Source: Gillisia limnaea DSM 15749
GTDB lineage: Bacteria; Bacteroidota; Bacteroidia; Flavobacteriales; Flavobacteriaceae
Reading direction: 5' to 3'
Length of the DNA: 64,000 nucleotides
Assembly: GCF_000243235.1 (NCBI RefSeq)
Contig: NZ_JH594606.1
Location: forward strand, 3,431,709-3,495,708
In this document: one piece after another, positions 27,000 through 34,607 of the stretch
Numbering within the stretch: the first letter of the stretch is position 1
Layout: each line of letters starts with the position of its first letter
Notes under the pieces: model-generated
Databases searched by the model: none
What the model saw: only the letters and a program-made list of their open reading frames with translations
What the model was told of the DNA's origin: nothing
Translations under genes and position numbers: made by a program

Positions 27000-27887
27000 T
27001 CAATAAATTTTCTTCGGAACTGCAATGGTTAGCTTATTGGGCAGTATTTCGGCATGAATCAATTCCTTTTTTCCTAAATATTCTCCATCAATTTGGAAGG
27101 CAACAGGAGTAGCACAGCTTATTTTTGCCTCTTTTGTACTTATTGTTTCCATGAATTCCGGGTCATATTCAACTTCATTTCCAAGGGTTTTTAATATTTT
27201 GATAATATCAAAGTGCTTGAAGATTAAAACCTCGAAGAACCCATCATCAATTTTCCCTTTGGGATTCACGTGGGCCCCGGTTCCGTAAGAATTGGCATTT
27301 GCAATGGCTAAAAGAATTCCCTCTTTTTTGAATGTCTGGTTGTTTGCTTTAATCTCAAACTGAAATGGATATTCGCTCTCAAATAATGTTGGAATAGAAT
27401 GTAATACGTATCCAAGTTTACCCCTTATAGTGGATCCTGCATATTTACCAATGAGTTCTGCATTAATTCCAAAATCCGCCATATGCAAACAATATTCATC
27501 ATTGATCAAAATTATATCTATCTTTTGAAATGTGTTGCCCAAAGCAATATGAATTTGCTCCTCTATATTTATAGGTAAATTAAGATTAGACGCTAAGCCA
27601 TTTGCAGATCCTGCGGGAATAATTCCAACCGGAATGTCTTCACCTTTCAATGCTTCGGCGGTTAATTTTATAGTTCCATCTCCTCCGGCAATCAAAATTC
27701 GGCAAGGTTTCAATTCCTGAATGCGTTTTTCAAGGTTAAGCAAATCTCCTTCTTTAGTTGTTTGAAAAATATATAAGCGTGCATCTATTTTTTCGACTTC
27801 TAATTTTATTTGCTGAATGAGATTGGCTTTATCCAAAGCTCCCGAAATTGGGTTAACTACCAATAAAACATTTTTAATACCCGACAT
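27000..27887 (-). CDS. Diacylglycerol/lipid kinase family protein
   Basis: 295 residues. Catalytic domain of the DAGK/YegS/sphingosine kinase family: NVLLVVNPISG at 6-16, and the nucleotide-binding AGGDGTIKLTAEAL at about 73-86 with PVGIIPAGSANGLASNLNLP. The C-terminal domain continues with CLHMADFGINAELIGKY and a final beta part. It phosphorylates diacylglycerol or another lipid in the cytoplasm at the membrane face. Convergent with the preceding operon (7 bp gap) and divergent from the App1-type phosphatase gene, which also deals with phosphorylated lipids. A TAATTTTG box at 27911-27904 could be its promoter but would give a very short leader. Confidence 0.9.
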   Translation of the reverse strand: MSGIKNVLLVVNPISGALDKANLIQQIKLEVEKIDARLYIFQTTKEGDLLNLEKRIQELKPCRILIAGGDGTIKLTAEALKGEDIPVGIIPAGSANGLASNLNLPINIEEQIHIALGNTFQKIDIILINDEYCLHMADFGINAELIGKYAGSTIRGKLGYVLHSIPTLFESEYPFQFEIKANNQTFKKEGILLAIANANSYGTGAHVNPKGKIDDGFFEVLIFKHFDIIKILKTLGNEVEYDPEFMETISTKEAKISCATPVAFQIDGEYLGKKELIHAEILPNKLTIAVPKKIY

Positions 27888-27953
27888 AGTTTCAATTTGT
27901 TTCCAAAATTAATTAATTTGGTTCATCATAAGAGTTAATAAAACGCAAATAGG

Positions 27954-28919
27954 ATGAAATATGATCTAAAATTATATAGAGGGTATGCAAACGGGAATCA
28001 ATTGGTTGTTTTTGGTCACGTTTTTGAATCCTGGGCCCCGGATAAATATAGATCAGATCGAAAAGGAATTCGACACGCTTTTTCCATAATTCATATGTTT
28101 AGAATAAAACCGCTTAAAAATATTGCAATAACCCTAAAGTTTAAAAACCAGGAAGTTACCACCAAAACCCTTGATGATGGTTATTTTAGATTTGATATTC
28201 CATTTTTTGAGCCATTGGAAAGCGGTTGGCATACCTACTGTGTTTCTTATGAAGTCAATACCGTAGGTATCATTCAACAAGGCGAAATCCTGAAGCCTTT
28301 CGAGAGTAAACTTGGGATAATTTCAGATATTGATGATACCTTTCTTATTTCCCACAGCAACAATTTCCTAAAAAAATTGTACGTAATGCTTTTAAAAAAT
28401 ATTGAAAAAAGGAAGATATTTGATGATGTAGTAAAGCATTATAAGCATTTGAGTTCCGCAGGGCAGGAAAATGAAACCGGCTCTAATTCCTTTTTCTATG
28501 TTTCCAGCAGCGAATGGAATCTGTATGGTTTCATCAATGATTTTGTTGAAATTCACGAGCTCCCTAAGGCAGTCGTGAAACTTAAAAAAATTAAAACAGG
28601 AATTTCAGATTTTCTTTTTACCGGTAGAGGAAACCACGATCATAAATTTGAAAAGATAAAAGATATTATTTCCTTTTACCCAAACCTGCAGTATATACTT
28701 TTAGGAGACGATTCCCAACAAGATGCCTTTATCTATGAACGCATCTGTAAAATTTTCCCAAAAAATATAAAAGCTGTATACCTTCGCCAAACGGGGAGAA
28801 AAAGGAAAGTCAATATTCATAAGACGCTTGAAAATATAAAAAGTTTAAAAGTGGAAACCTGTTATTTTAAACACAGTGAGAAAGCGATTGCACACTCCAT
28901 AAAAATTGGGATCACTTAA
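27954..28919 (+). CDS. App1-family (DUF2183) phosphatidate phosphatase-like protein
   Basis: 321 residues. An N-terminal beta-rich part (about 1-110) precedes the App1 catalytic domain (PF09949), marked by the haloacid-dehalogenase-type motif SDIDDTFLISH at about 123-133 with the DxDxT nucleophile. Other motifs are VSSSEWNLYGFI, FLFTGRGNHDHKFEKI and LLGDDSQQDAFIYERI. Yeast App1 dephosphorylates phosphatidic acid; bacterial members are uncharacterised. It is divergently paired (66 bp) with a lipid kinase gene, suggesting opposed lipid phosphorylation and dephosphorylation. No signal peptide. Confidence 0.9.
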   Translation: MKYDLKLYRGYANGNQLVVFGHVFESWAPDKYRSDRKGIRHAFSIIHMFRIKPLKNIAITLKFKNQEVTTKTLDDGYFRFDIPFFEPLESGWHTYCVSYEVNTVGIIQQGEILKPFESKLGIISDIDDTFLISHSNNFLKKLYVMLLKNIEKRKIFDDVVKHYKHLSSAGQENETGSNSFFYVSSSEWNLYGFINDFVEIHELPKAVVKLKKIKTGISDFLFTGRGNHDHKFEKIKDIISFYPNLQYILLGDDSQQDAFIYERICKIFPKNIKAVYLRQTGRKRKVNIHKTLENIKSLKVETCYFKHSEKAIAHSIKIGIT

Positions 28920-28961
28920 TGGAATGTTTATTTAGAATGCTCAATTTGTGATTCGAAGCTT

Positions 28962-28969
28962 TATATTTG
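28962..28969 (+). promoter_or_regulatory. -7 box (TATATTTG) of tex
   Basis: Exact TAnnTTTG match 40 bp upstream of the proposed TTG start of tex. It overlaps the farther in-frame TTG at 28967, which therefore cannot be the start codon. Confidence 0.6.
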
Positions 28970-29008
28970 TTTCCTTTTCCTACGATAATTTTTTTAAAAC
29001 CGAATCAA

Positions 29009-31135
29009 TTGAAGCTATTAGATTTCATTAAATCTCAGGTAGATTTTCCTGAGAAATCCATTCAAAATACATTAAGGCTACTTTCCAATGATGCTACAAT
29101 TCCATTTATAGCCCGATATAGAAAAGAGTTAACGGGGAACCTTGATGAAGTTGAGATAGAGCATATTTCAGATTTGCTCGGGAATTTTAAAGAACTAGAG
29201 AAACGTAAGTCAACTATTTTAAAGGCTATTGAAGAGCAAAAGGCATTGACAAAGGCGTTGAAAATGGCAATTGAAAAAGCGGCTACACTTGCCGTTTTAG
29301 AAGACCTTTATCTTCCATTTAAAAAGACCCGTAAAACAAAGGCAGATGCTGCCAGGGAAAAAGGTCTTGAACCTTTTGCTAAAATACTGATGTCTCAAAA
29401 GGAAGGAAATATTGAACTTATAGCAATGCGGTTTATAACCGCTCAGGTAAAGTCGGTTGAGGAAGCTATTGAGGGCGCTAAAAATATCATTGCTGAATGG
29501 GTTAATGAGAATCAACTTGTAAGGGATGCTATCAGAAAGCTTTATCAGCGTCAGGCAGTTATTCGTACAAAAGTTGTAAAAACTGAAGAGAAAACCGAAA
29601 AAGCTCAAAAATTTCAGCAATATTTTGATTGGGAAGAACCTTTAAAAAAAACACCATCACATAGATTTCTTGCGATGTTTCGTGCCTATAGTGAAGGGAT
29701 TTTGCGACTAAAAATCGAGGTGGACACTATTCAGTCTTTAGATCTAATTTCAGGGATAATCCTTAAAAGTGGCGCTAATAACAGCAAAAAATATATAAGG
29801 GAAGCCATTGAAGATTCCTATAAACGTTTATTAAAACCGTCCTTTTCTACCGAATTTTTATCGGAAGCTAAAGCCAAAGCAGATAAAGATGCAATTCTTG
29901 TATTTGCCAACAACCTGGAGCAATTGCTGCTTTCACCACCCCTGGGTGGGAAACGCATACTTGCCATAGATCCCGGTTTTAAATCTGGTTGTAAAGTGGT
30001 GTGTCTGGATGAAAACGGGCAACTAGTGCATAATGAGAACATTTATCCGCATCCGCCACAAAAAGAACTTGAAATTGCAGGGCGAAAGATAGATTCTCTT
30101 GTAAAGGCTTATAATATTGAAGCGATTTCTATTGGAAATGGAACTGCCTCCCGTGAAACCGAGGAGTTTATCAGGAAAATACCAGGTTTGAAGGAACTTT
30201 CTGTTTTTGTGGTAAATGAAGCAGGGGCCTCCATTTATTCTGCTTCAAAAATTGCAAGAGAAGAATTTCCTTCGTTCGATATTACCGTTCGTGGCGCCGT
30301 TTCTATTGGGAGAAGATTAAGTGATCCCCTGGCAGAATTGGTAAAAATAGACCCGAAGTCGATAGGAGTAGGGCAGTATCAGCACGAGGTAGATCAAGCT
30401 AAACTCAAAGATAAGCTGGATAATGTGGTGACGAGTTGTGTAAATAGAATAGGCATAAATGTAAATACGGCAAGTAAAGAATTGCTTTCTTATGTTTCTG
30501 GGATAGGGCCCGGATTAGCCGGTAATATTATAGATTATCGAAAAGAAAACGGAAATCTTAAATCCAGAAAGGAATTGCTTAAGATACCTCGCTTAGGGGC
30601 AAAGGCTTATGAACAATCTGCAGCATTTTTAAGGATCAAAAACCCTAAAAATGTTTTGGATGATTCTGCAGTTCACCCTGAAAGTTATCATATAGTAGAA
30701 GAAATTGCAAAGGATCAACGCCTTAAGATTTCTGAACTTATCGGAAATAAGGAAGTACTTAAAAAAATACCTTTAGAAAAATATATACAAGTTGATCTTG
30801 GCTTGCCAACCTTAACCGATATTATAAAGGAACTGGAAAAACCCGGAGTTGATCCACGAAAAATAAAAACCGAGTTCAAATTTGATCCTTCGGTGAAAAA
30901 TATAACCGATTTAAATCCCGGTATGAAATTACCGGGAATAGTAAACAATATCACCAATTTTGGGTGTTTTGTAGATATTGGGATCAAAGAAAGTGGCCTT
31001 ATACATATTTCAAAACTTGCAAGTGGGTTCATAAGTGATGTGAATTCGGTTGTAAAGTTAGGACAGGAATTAACTATTACTGTTGTTGAAGTGGATGAAG
31101 TAAGAAAACGTATTCAGTTATCGCTACTGGATTGA
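29009..31135 (+). CDS. tex: Tex family RNA-binding protein (S1 domain)
   Basis: 708 residues from TTG 29009. The open frame reaches back to TTG 28967, but that codon lies inside a TATATTTG promoter box, and homologues begin at xxLLDFI.SQ.DFPEKSI, so the downstream TTG is chosen. Domain order follows Tex: helical N-terminus (TIPFIARYRKELTGNLDEVEI), YqgF/RuvC-like nuclease fold (LAIDPGFKSGCKVVCLD at about 320), helix-hairpin-helix pair (NTASKELLSYVSGIGPGLAGNI, about 490), and a C-terminal S1 domain (PGIVNNITNFGCFVDIGIKESGLIHIS). Tex acts on RNA and transcription complexes in the cytoplasm. No operon partner is needed; the MFS gene follows 87 bp later. Confidence 0.95.
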   Translation: MKLLDFIKSQVDFPEKSIQNTLRLLSNDATIPFIARYRKELTGNLDEVEIEHISDLLGNFKELEKRKSTILKAIEEQKALTKALKMAIEKAATLAVLEDLYLPFKKTRKTKADAAREKGLEPFAKILMSQKEGNIELIAMRFITAQVKSVEEAIEGAKNIIAEWVNENQLVRDAIRKLYQRQAVIRTKVVKTEEKTEKAQKFQQYFDWEEPLKKTPSHRFLAMFRAYSEGILRLKIEVDTIQSLDLISGIILKSGANNSKKYIREAIEDSYKRLLKPSFSTEFLSEAKAKADKDAILVFANNLEQLLLSPPLGGKRILAIDPGFKSGCKVVCLDENGQLVHNENIYPHPPQKELEIAGRKIDSLVKAYNIEAISIGNGTASRETEEFIRKIPGLKELSVFVVNEAGASIYSASKIAREEFPSFDITVRGAVSIGRRLSDPLAELVKIDPKSIGVGQYQHEVDQAKLKDKLDNVVTSCVNRIGINVNTASKELLSYVSGIGPGLAGNIIDYRKENGNLKSRKELLKIPRLGAKAYEQSAAFLRIKNPKNVLDDSAVHPESYHIVEEIAKDQRLKISELIGNKEVLKKIPLEKYIQVDLGLPTLTDIIKELEKPGVDPRKIKTEFKFDPSVKNITDLNPGMKLPGIVNNITNFGCFVDIGIKESGLIHISKLASGFISDVNSVVKLGQELTITVVEVDEVRKRIQLSLLD

Positions 31136-31222
31136 TCTTAGAATTTTATTTCCTTAAAATCTGATCGCTAAATCGTATTCTTTCAAAATTTGCTGTGATA
31201 TTTGTATTCTGGATGAATTCTT

Positions 31223-32365
31223 ATGGAATCAATAAAAAATCAGCGAATTTCTTTGAGCTTGTATTTTTTTATGGCAGGCTTTGGCTTTGCTACCTGGGCA
31301 TCACGTATTCCAACAATAAAAATGTATTTCGATCTCAATGAGGCTCAGCTGGGGAACCTGCTTCTTGCTATGCCAATTAGTTCCTTGCTGGGACTTCCTA
31401 TTTCCGGCTGGCTTGTTTCCAGGTTTGATAGCCGTTTTCCGTTACAAATCTCCTTTATTTTATTTGTAATATCCCTGGCCCTTATTGGAATGGCCGATAG
31501 TTTGCCGGCAATGATCTTTGGAATTTGCCTGTTTTCCTTTTGCATGAGAATTCTAAATATTTCTATGAATACCCAATCCCTAACGCTTCAAAAATCTATT
31601 GATAAAAAGATTATAGGTTCTTTTCATGGCCTATGGAGTACGGGAGGCTTGGGGGGTGTAGGATTTGCTACCCTAATGATCAAACTGAATGTTTCAATGG
31701 ATACCCATTTAATTATTGTCGCTGTATTTTCTTTGTTGACTTCTTTCTTTGTATACCGTTTTTTACTGAAAAAAGACAGAGCTATGCAGGGCAATAAATT
31801 GATACTGGGCAAACCGGATAAATTTATACTCTATTTAGGAATACTGATTTTCTTTGCCGCCGTATGTGAGGGAGGAATGTTCGATTGGAGCGGTGTTTAT
31901 TTTAAGGAAGTGGTCAAAGAGGATCTATTTACTTTGGGCTACTTTATTTTCATGGCATTTATGGCACTTTCAAGATTTTTTTCCGACAAGATCATTGAAA
32001 GAATAGGGATGAAAAGAATGTATGTGATAAGTTCCTCATTTATATCTGCCGGAATGTTGCTTATGATTATTTTTCCCTATTTCTGGCCGGCAATACTAGG
32101 TTTTAGTCTGGTTGGAATTGGGGTAGCGGCTATTATACCAATGACATTTTCTCTGGCGGGAACTTCAAAAAAATATTCAGCTGGAATGGCTATTTCTATA
32201 ATTGCCACTTACGGCATCATTGGAATGTTATTAGGGCCACCACTTATTGGATATCTTGCCCATTTATTTAATTTAAGGGTATCGTTCATTTTGTTATTAT
32301 TTTCAGGATTAATGCTTATCCCTATTTCTCAGCTTTTCTTCCGGCAAATAGAAAAGGAGAAGTAG
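31223..32365 (+). CDS. MFS transporter, YbjJ-like
   Basis: 380 residues with about 12 membrane helices. GFATWASRIPTIKMYFDLNEAQLGNLLLAMPISS at the N-terminus is typical of the YbjJ-like branch of the major facilitator superfamily, whose substrates are poorly known. Central FHGLWSTGGLGG and the FDWSGVYFKE segment after helix 6 are further family features. It lies 87 bp after tex and converges on the PRC-barrel pseudogene remnant. GATATTTG just upstream is a one-mismatch promoter box. No adjacent gene suggests a substrate. Confidence 0.88.
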   Translation: MESIKNQRISLSLYFFMAGFGFATWASRIPTIKMYFDLNEAQLGNLLLAMPISSLLGLPISGWLVSRFDSRFPLQISFILFVISLALIGMADSLPAMIFGICLFSFCMRILNISMNTQSLTLQKSIDKKIIGSFHGLWSTGGLGGVGFATLMIKLNVSMDTHLIIVAVFSLLTSFFVYRFLLKKDRAMQGNKLILGKPDKFILYLGILIFFAAVCEGGMFDWSGVYFKEVVKEDLFTLGYFIFMAFMALSRFFSDKIIERIGMKRMYVISSSFISAGMLLMIIFPYFWPAILGFSLVGIGVAAIIPMTFSLAGTSKKYSAGMAISIIATYGIIGMLLGPPLIGYLAHLFNLRVSFILLLFSGLMLIPISQLFFRQIEKEK

Positions 32366-32369
32366 TATT

Positions 32370-32502
32370 AATCAACTACTTGATATTTCCTGTTTACCTT
32401 AGAGCCTTTTTCCATTCTTTAATTCTCTGCAAAGTTTCTATGGTTAACTTTATCGGTAATAACATACTTGTCATCATGATTTAGATTCAAAAGACCCAGG
32501 CA
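32370..32502 (-). pseudogene. Decayed second copy of the PRC-barrel gene (fragment)
   Basis: On the minus strand this stretch translates as LNHDDKYVITDKVNHRNFAEN, stop, RMEKGSKVNRKYQVVD. It matches LNEDDKFVYTDKVNHRTFAETKRMEKGSNVNREYEVVV of the intact gene (nucleotides about 33155-33285) almost residue for residue, with an in-frame TAA replacing the TK position. The rest of the gene is gone. Beside it, at 32511-32563, is a repeat that recurs at 34486-34536 upstream of the intact gene pair. The picture is an old tandem duplication that has mostly been deleted. Confidence 0.85.
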
Positions 32503-32510
32503 GTTTAAGC

Positions 32511-32563
32511 GGTTACTGAAATGGATTTATAAATGCAGAATAATAGAAATACAGGAGTTTCTT
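32511..32563. repeat. Repeat copy B
   Basis: GGTTACTGAA, then ATAAATGCAGAATA and GGAGTTTCT, matches repeat copy A at 34486-34536 with a few substitutions and one indel. Both copies are followed by a similar GGAAAC hairpin terminator. Confidence 0.75.
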
Positions 32564-32587
32564 TCAAAAAATTTCTATGTGAAACAA

Positions 32588-32613
32588 AAAATCGGGAAAC
32601 CTTTCAGTTTCCC
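32588..32613 (-). terminator. Terminator of the PRC-barrel operon
   Basis: Stem GGGAAAC (32594-32600) / GTTTCCC (32607-32613) followed on the minus strand by GATTTTTTG. Confidence 0.75.
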
Positions 32614-32624
32614 TTTGTGATAAT

Positions 32625-33596
32625 TTATTTTTTTCTTCGGTAATTACTATCGTCGAAATCTTTTTTGTTATAGAAGTCTTCGTTATCATCATCTTTTGAA
32701 CTTTTCCTTTTGTCTAAAGAACTATCTGTTGTTTTTCTTTCAGTATCCTCGTCAAAATCACTCTTTTTTCCTGACGTGGAGCCGGATTTTGATTTTGAAT
32801 TCCCAAGATCTGAATCTCCTCTGTTTTCTTGAGCAAAATCTGTTCTTTTATTACCAGAATGATTATCATCATTATTGACTTTTTCATGTCCGCTTCTGCT
32901 TTCTTTGGTTTGTCCAACTGTGGAACCGGAACGAGAAACATCTGAATCTCCCAAATCAGTTCCCTTGCGGTTACTTCTACCTGCAGCGTTGTCCCCGGTA
33001 AGTTTTGTTTCCCTGTCTCCCTCACTATCCCGATCTTTTGTCGCGGTATTTCTTTCTCCGTCTTTGTCGCGGTCGTTGGTGATTGTATTGCGGTCTCCAG
33101 AAGTTCTGTTTGGATCACTGGAATAATTTGTATCCCGATCATAAGATTCTAAAACAACTACTTCGTATTCCCTGTTTACATTAGAACCTTTCTCCATTCT
33201 TTTAGTCTCGGCAAAGGTTCTATGATTGACTTTGTCTGTATATACAAACTTGTCATCTTCATTTAACTTTACAAGACCGACGGGAATTATAATATGGTTT
33301 TCACCATCTTTATTTATAAAATCATGAACTCCTTCGCTCGCAGAAGATTTGTATGGATCGTGGCCAGCTTCAATTATGCTCTTGTCCACTTCTACATCCA
33401 GATAAACAACGCGCTCTGTTTGCTTATTTACAAGGAGATTGTCCACTTTTCCTATTACACGGTTGTCAACATCTTTCACTTTCCAGCCCCGAACATCCGG
33501 ATCATCGCTTGAAACTTTATAATCTGAAAGTTCATTGAGGTAGAACAAATGTTTGTCTCTATTTCTGTTATTATTATTCTCGTTATTACTTGCCAT
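32625..33596 (-). CDS. PRC-barrel domain protein with hydrophilic low-complexity tail
   Basis: 323 residues. Residues 10-150 contain a PRC-barrel-like domain (FYLNELSDYKVSSDDPDVRGWKV, VIGKVDNLLVNKQTERVVYLDVEV, NHIIIPVGLVKLN), as in stress-related relatives of the photosynthetic reaction-centre H chain. From about residue 160 to the end the protein is a disordered tail of Asp, Asn, Arg, Ser, Lys and Gly with near-repeats such as DRDKDGERNT and DRDSEGDRE. No cysteine, no membrane segment. It follows 19 bp after the acidic membrane-protein gene, so the pair is one operon. A desiccation- or osmotic-stress role is plausible given the trehalose genes nearby, but unproven. Confidence 0.85.
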   Translation of the reverse strand: MASNNENNNNRNRDKHLFYLNELSDYKVSSDDPDVRGWKVKDVDNRVIGKVDNLLVNKQTERVVYLDVEVDKSIIEAGHDPYKSSASEGVHDFINKDGENHIIIPVGLVKLNEDDKFVYTDKVNHRTFAETKRMEKGSNVNREYEVVVLESYDRDTNYSSDPNRTSGDRNTITNDRDKDGERNTATKDRDSEGDRETKLTGDNAAGRSNRKGTDLGDSDVSRSGSTVGQTKESRSGHEKVNNDDNHSGNKRTDFAQENRGDSDLGNSKSKSGSTSGKKSDFDEDTERKTTDSSLDKRKSSKDDDNEDFYNKKDFDDSNYRRKK

Positions 33597-33615
33597 AATT
33601 TCTCTATTTTTTTAA

Positions 33616-34254
33616 TTAGCTCATTTTCATTTTCTGTAATACATCTCCAGCCTCTTTATAAAAAGAATTCATTGCATCTTTTTGATCAAGAGTAGGAGTT
33701 GAAGGCTGAATATTTTGTACTGCCGTTCTTACTTCCTGAACATCTTGTGAGATATTCGGAAATTTCTCATTCTGAATCCTATCCATAAGGCTAACTATTT
33801 TCATTCCCACATTCTTAATAGAATTTGCATGATCGAGAGATTGAGGATCTTCTTTGATATCCCTTACATCACTCTTTAGTTCCTGCATTTCAACATCCGT
33901 ATTGATGTTCGCTTCTTCTGCTCTGTTTTCAAGGGCATTTACAAGAAGGATCAAAGCCTCACTACTATATTTATGGTCTATACCCATTTTTTCCGTATCA
34001 CCAATATGAGCAACATATTTCGAAACGCTGTCATCACCAGAGAGATTATCATCTTCCCACGTAGCAGTATCCATTTCGGAATAGTCCTCTTCAGGTTCTG
34101 AAGTTATGATCTGTTCTGTATTATCATCAACATCATCAACATCATCGGTATCATTATCTGCTAAAACAAAGTACAGGATTACCGCCAGTATTATTAACCC
34201 AAGGAGGATCCAAGGCCAAACGGGTTTTTTCTTTTCAATTTTAAGTTCTGCCAT
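33616..34254 (-). CDS. Single-pass membrane protein with acidic linker and helical C-terminus, function unknown
   Basis: 212 residues, not recognised as a named family. A short basic cytoplasmic end (MAELKIEKKKP) precedes one membrane helix (about 13-32: WPWILLGLIILAVILYFVLA). Residues 33-75 are very acidic (NDTDDVDDVDDNTEQ). The C-terminal 130 residues are predicted helical with conserved-looking IKNVGMKIVSLMDRIQ and DVQEVRTAVQNIQ. The short TDDVDD repeats come from CATCATCAACATC-like codon repeats at about 34125-34150. It lies directly upstream of the PRC-barrel gene and is probably expressed with it. Gene reality is supported by spacing and composition. Confidence 0.75.
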   Translation of the reverse strand: MAELKIEKKKPVWPWILLGLIILAVILYFVLADNDTDDVDDVDDNTEQIITSEPEEDYSEMDTATWEDDNLSGDDSVSKYVAHIGDTEKMGIDHKYSSEALILLVNALENRAEEANINTDVEMQELKSDVRDIKEDPQSLDHANSIKNVGMKIVSLMDRIQNEKFPNISQDVQEVRTAVQNIQPSTPTLDQKDAMNSFYKEAGDVLQKMKMS

Positions 34255-34485
34255 AATTTTTTGGTTTTTGATTAGTAAATATTTCAGAACTCAAATTACA
34301 ATAAGTGTTCGCCCATTTCTATTAAGGTTTGGCTAAATTGTTGTTAATTTATAATTAAATAATAATTTGTTGATAAAGTTGGTGATTCGATTGTATTTTT
34401 CAAAATATTAGGCTATTCATATAAAATTTTGGGATTTATATTTAATAGATTTTTAATCGGTGGGCGATTTATGAGAAGTGTAGTA

Positions 34486-34536
34486 GGTTACTGAAGTAGT
34501 ATATAAATGCAGAATACCAGTAATACGGGAGTTTCT
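34486..34536. repeat. Repeat copy A
   Basis: Shares GGTTACTGAA, ATAAATGCAGAATA and GGAGTTTCT with repeat copy B at 32511-32563; roughly four in five bases agree by eye. Confidence 0.75.
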
Positions 34537-34550
34537 ATTGCTATATAAAA

Positions 34551-34586
34551 AACAAAAAATCCGGAAACTGGAAGGTTTCCGGATTT
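34551..34586 (-). terminator. Terminator of the S9 peptidase gene
   Basis: Perfect 11-bp stem AATCCGGAAAC / GTTTCCGGATT followed on the minus strand by TTTTTTGTT, 22 bp after the stop codon. Confidence 0.88.
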
Positions 34587-34607
34587 TCATATTTATGTTT
34601 TAAGGAT

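Larger units (their letters stand above)
34255..34607. other. 353-bp intergenic region upstream of the PRC-barrel operon
   Basis: Contains repeat copy A (34486-34536) and the terminator of the S9 peptidase gene (34551-34586). The AT-rich remainder (34255-34480) must hold the promoter of the minus-strand pair, but no exact -7 box was found. Confidence 0.6.

Noticed and set aside
32714-33142. 142-codon overlapping frame inside the PRC-barrel gene
   Set aside because: It is a frame-shifted reading of the low-complexity tail; the PRC-barrel frame has the recognisable domain and operon spacing.
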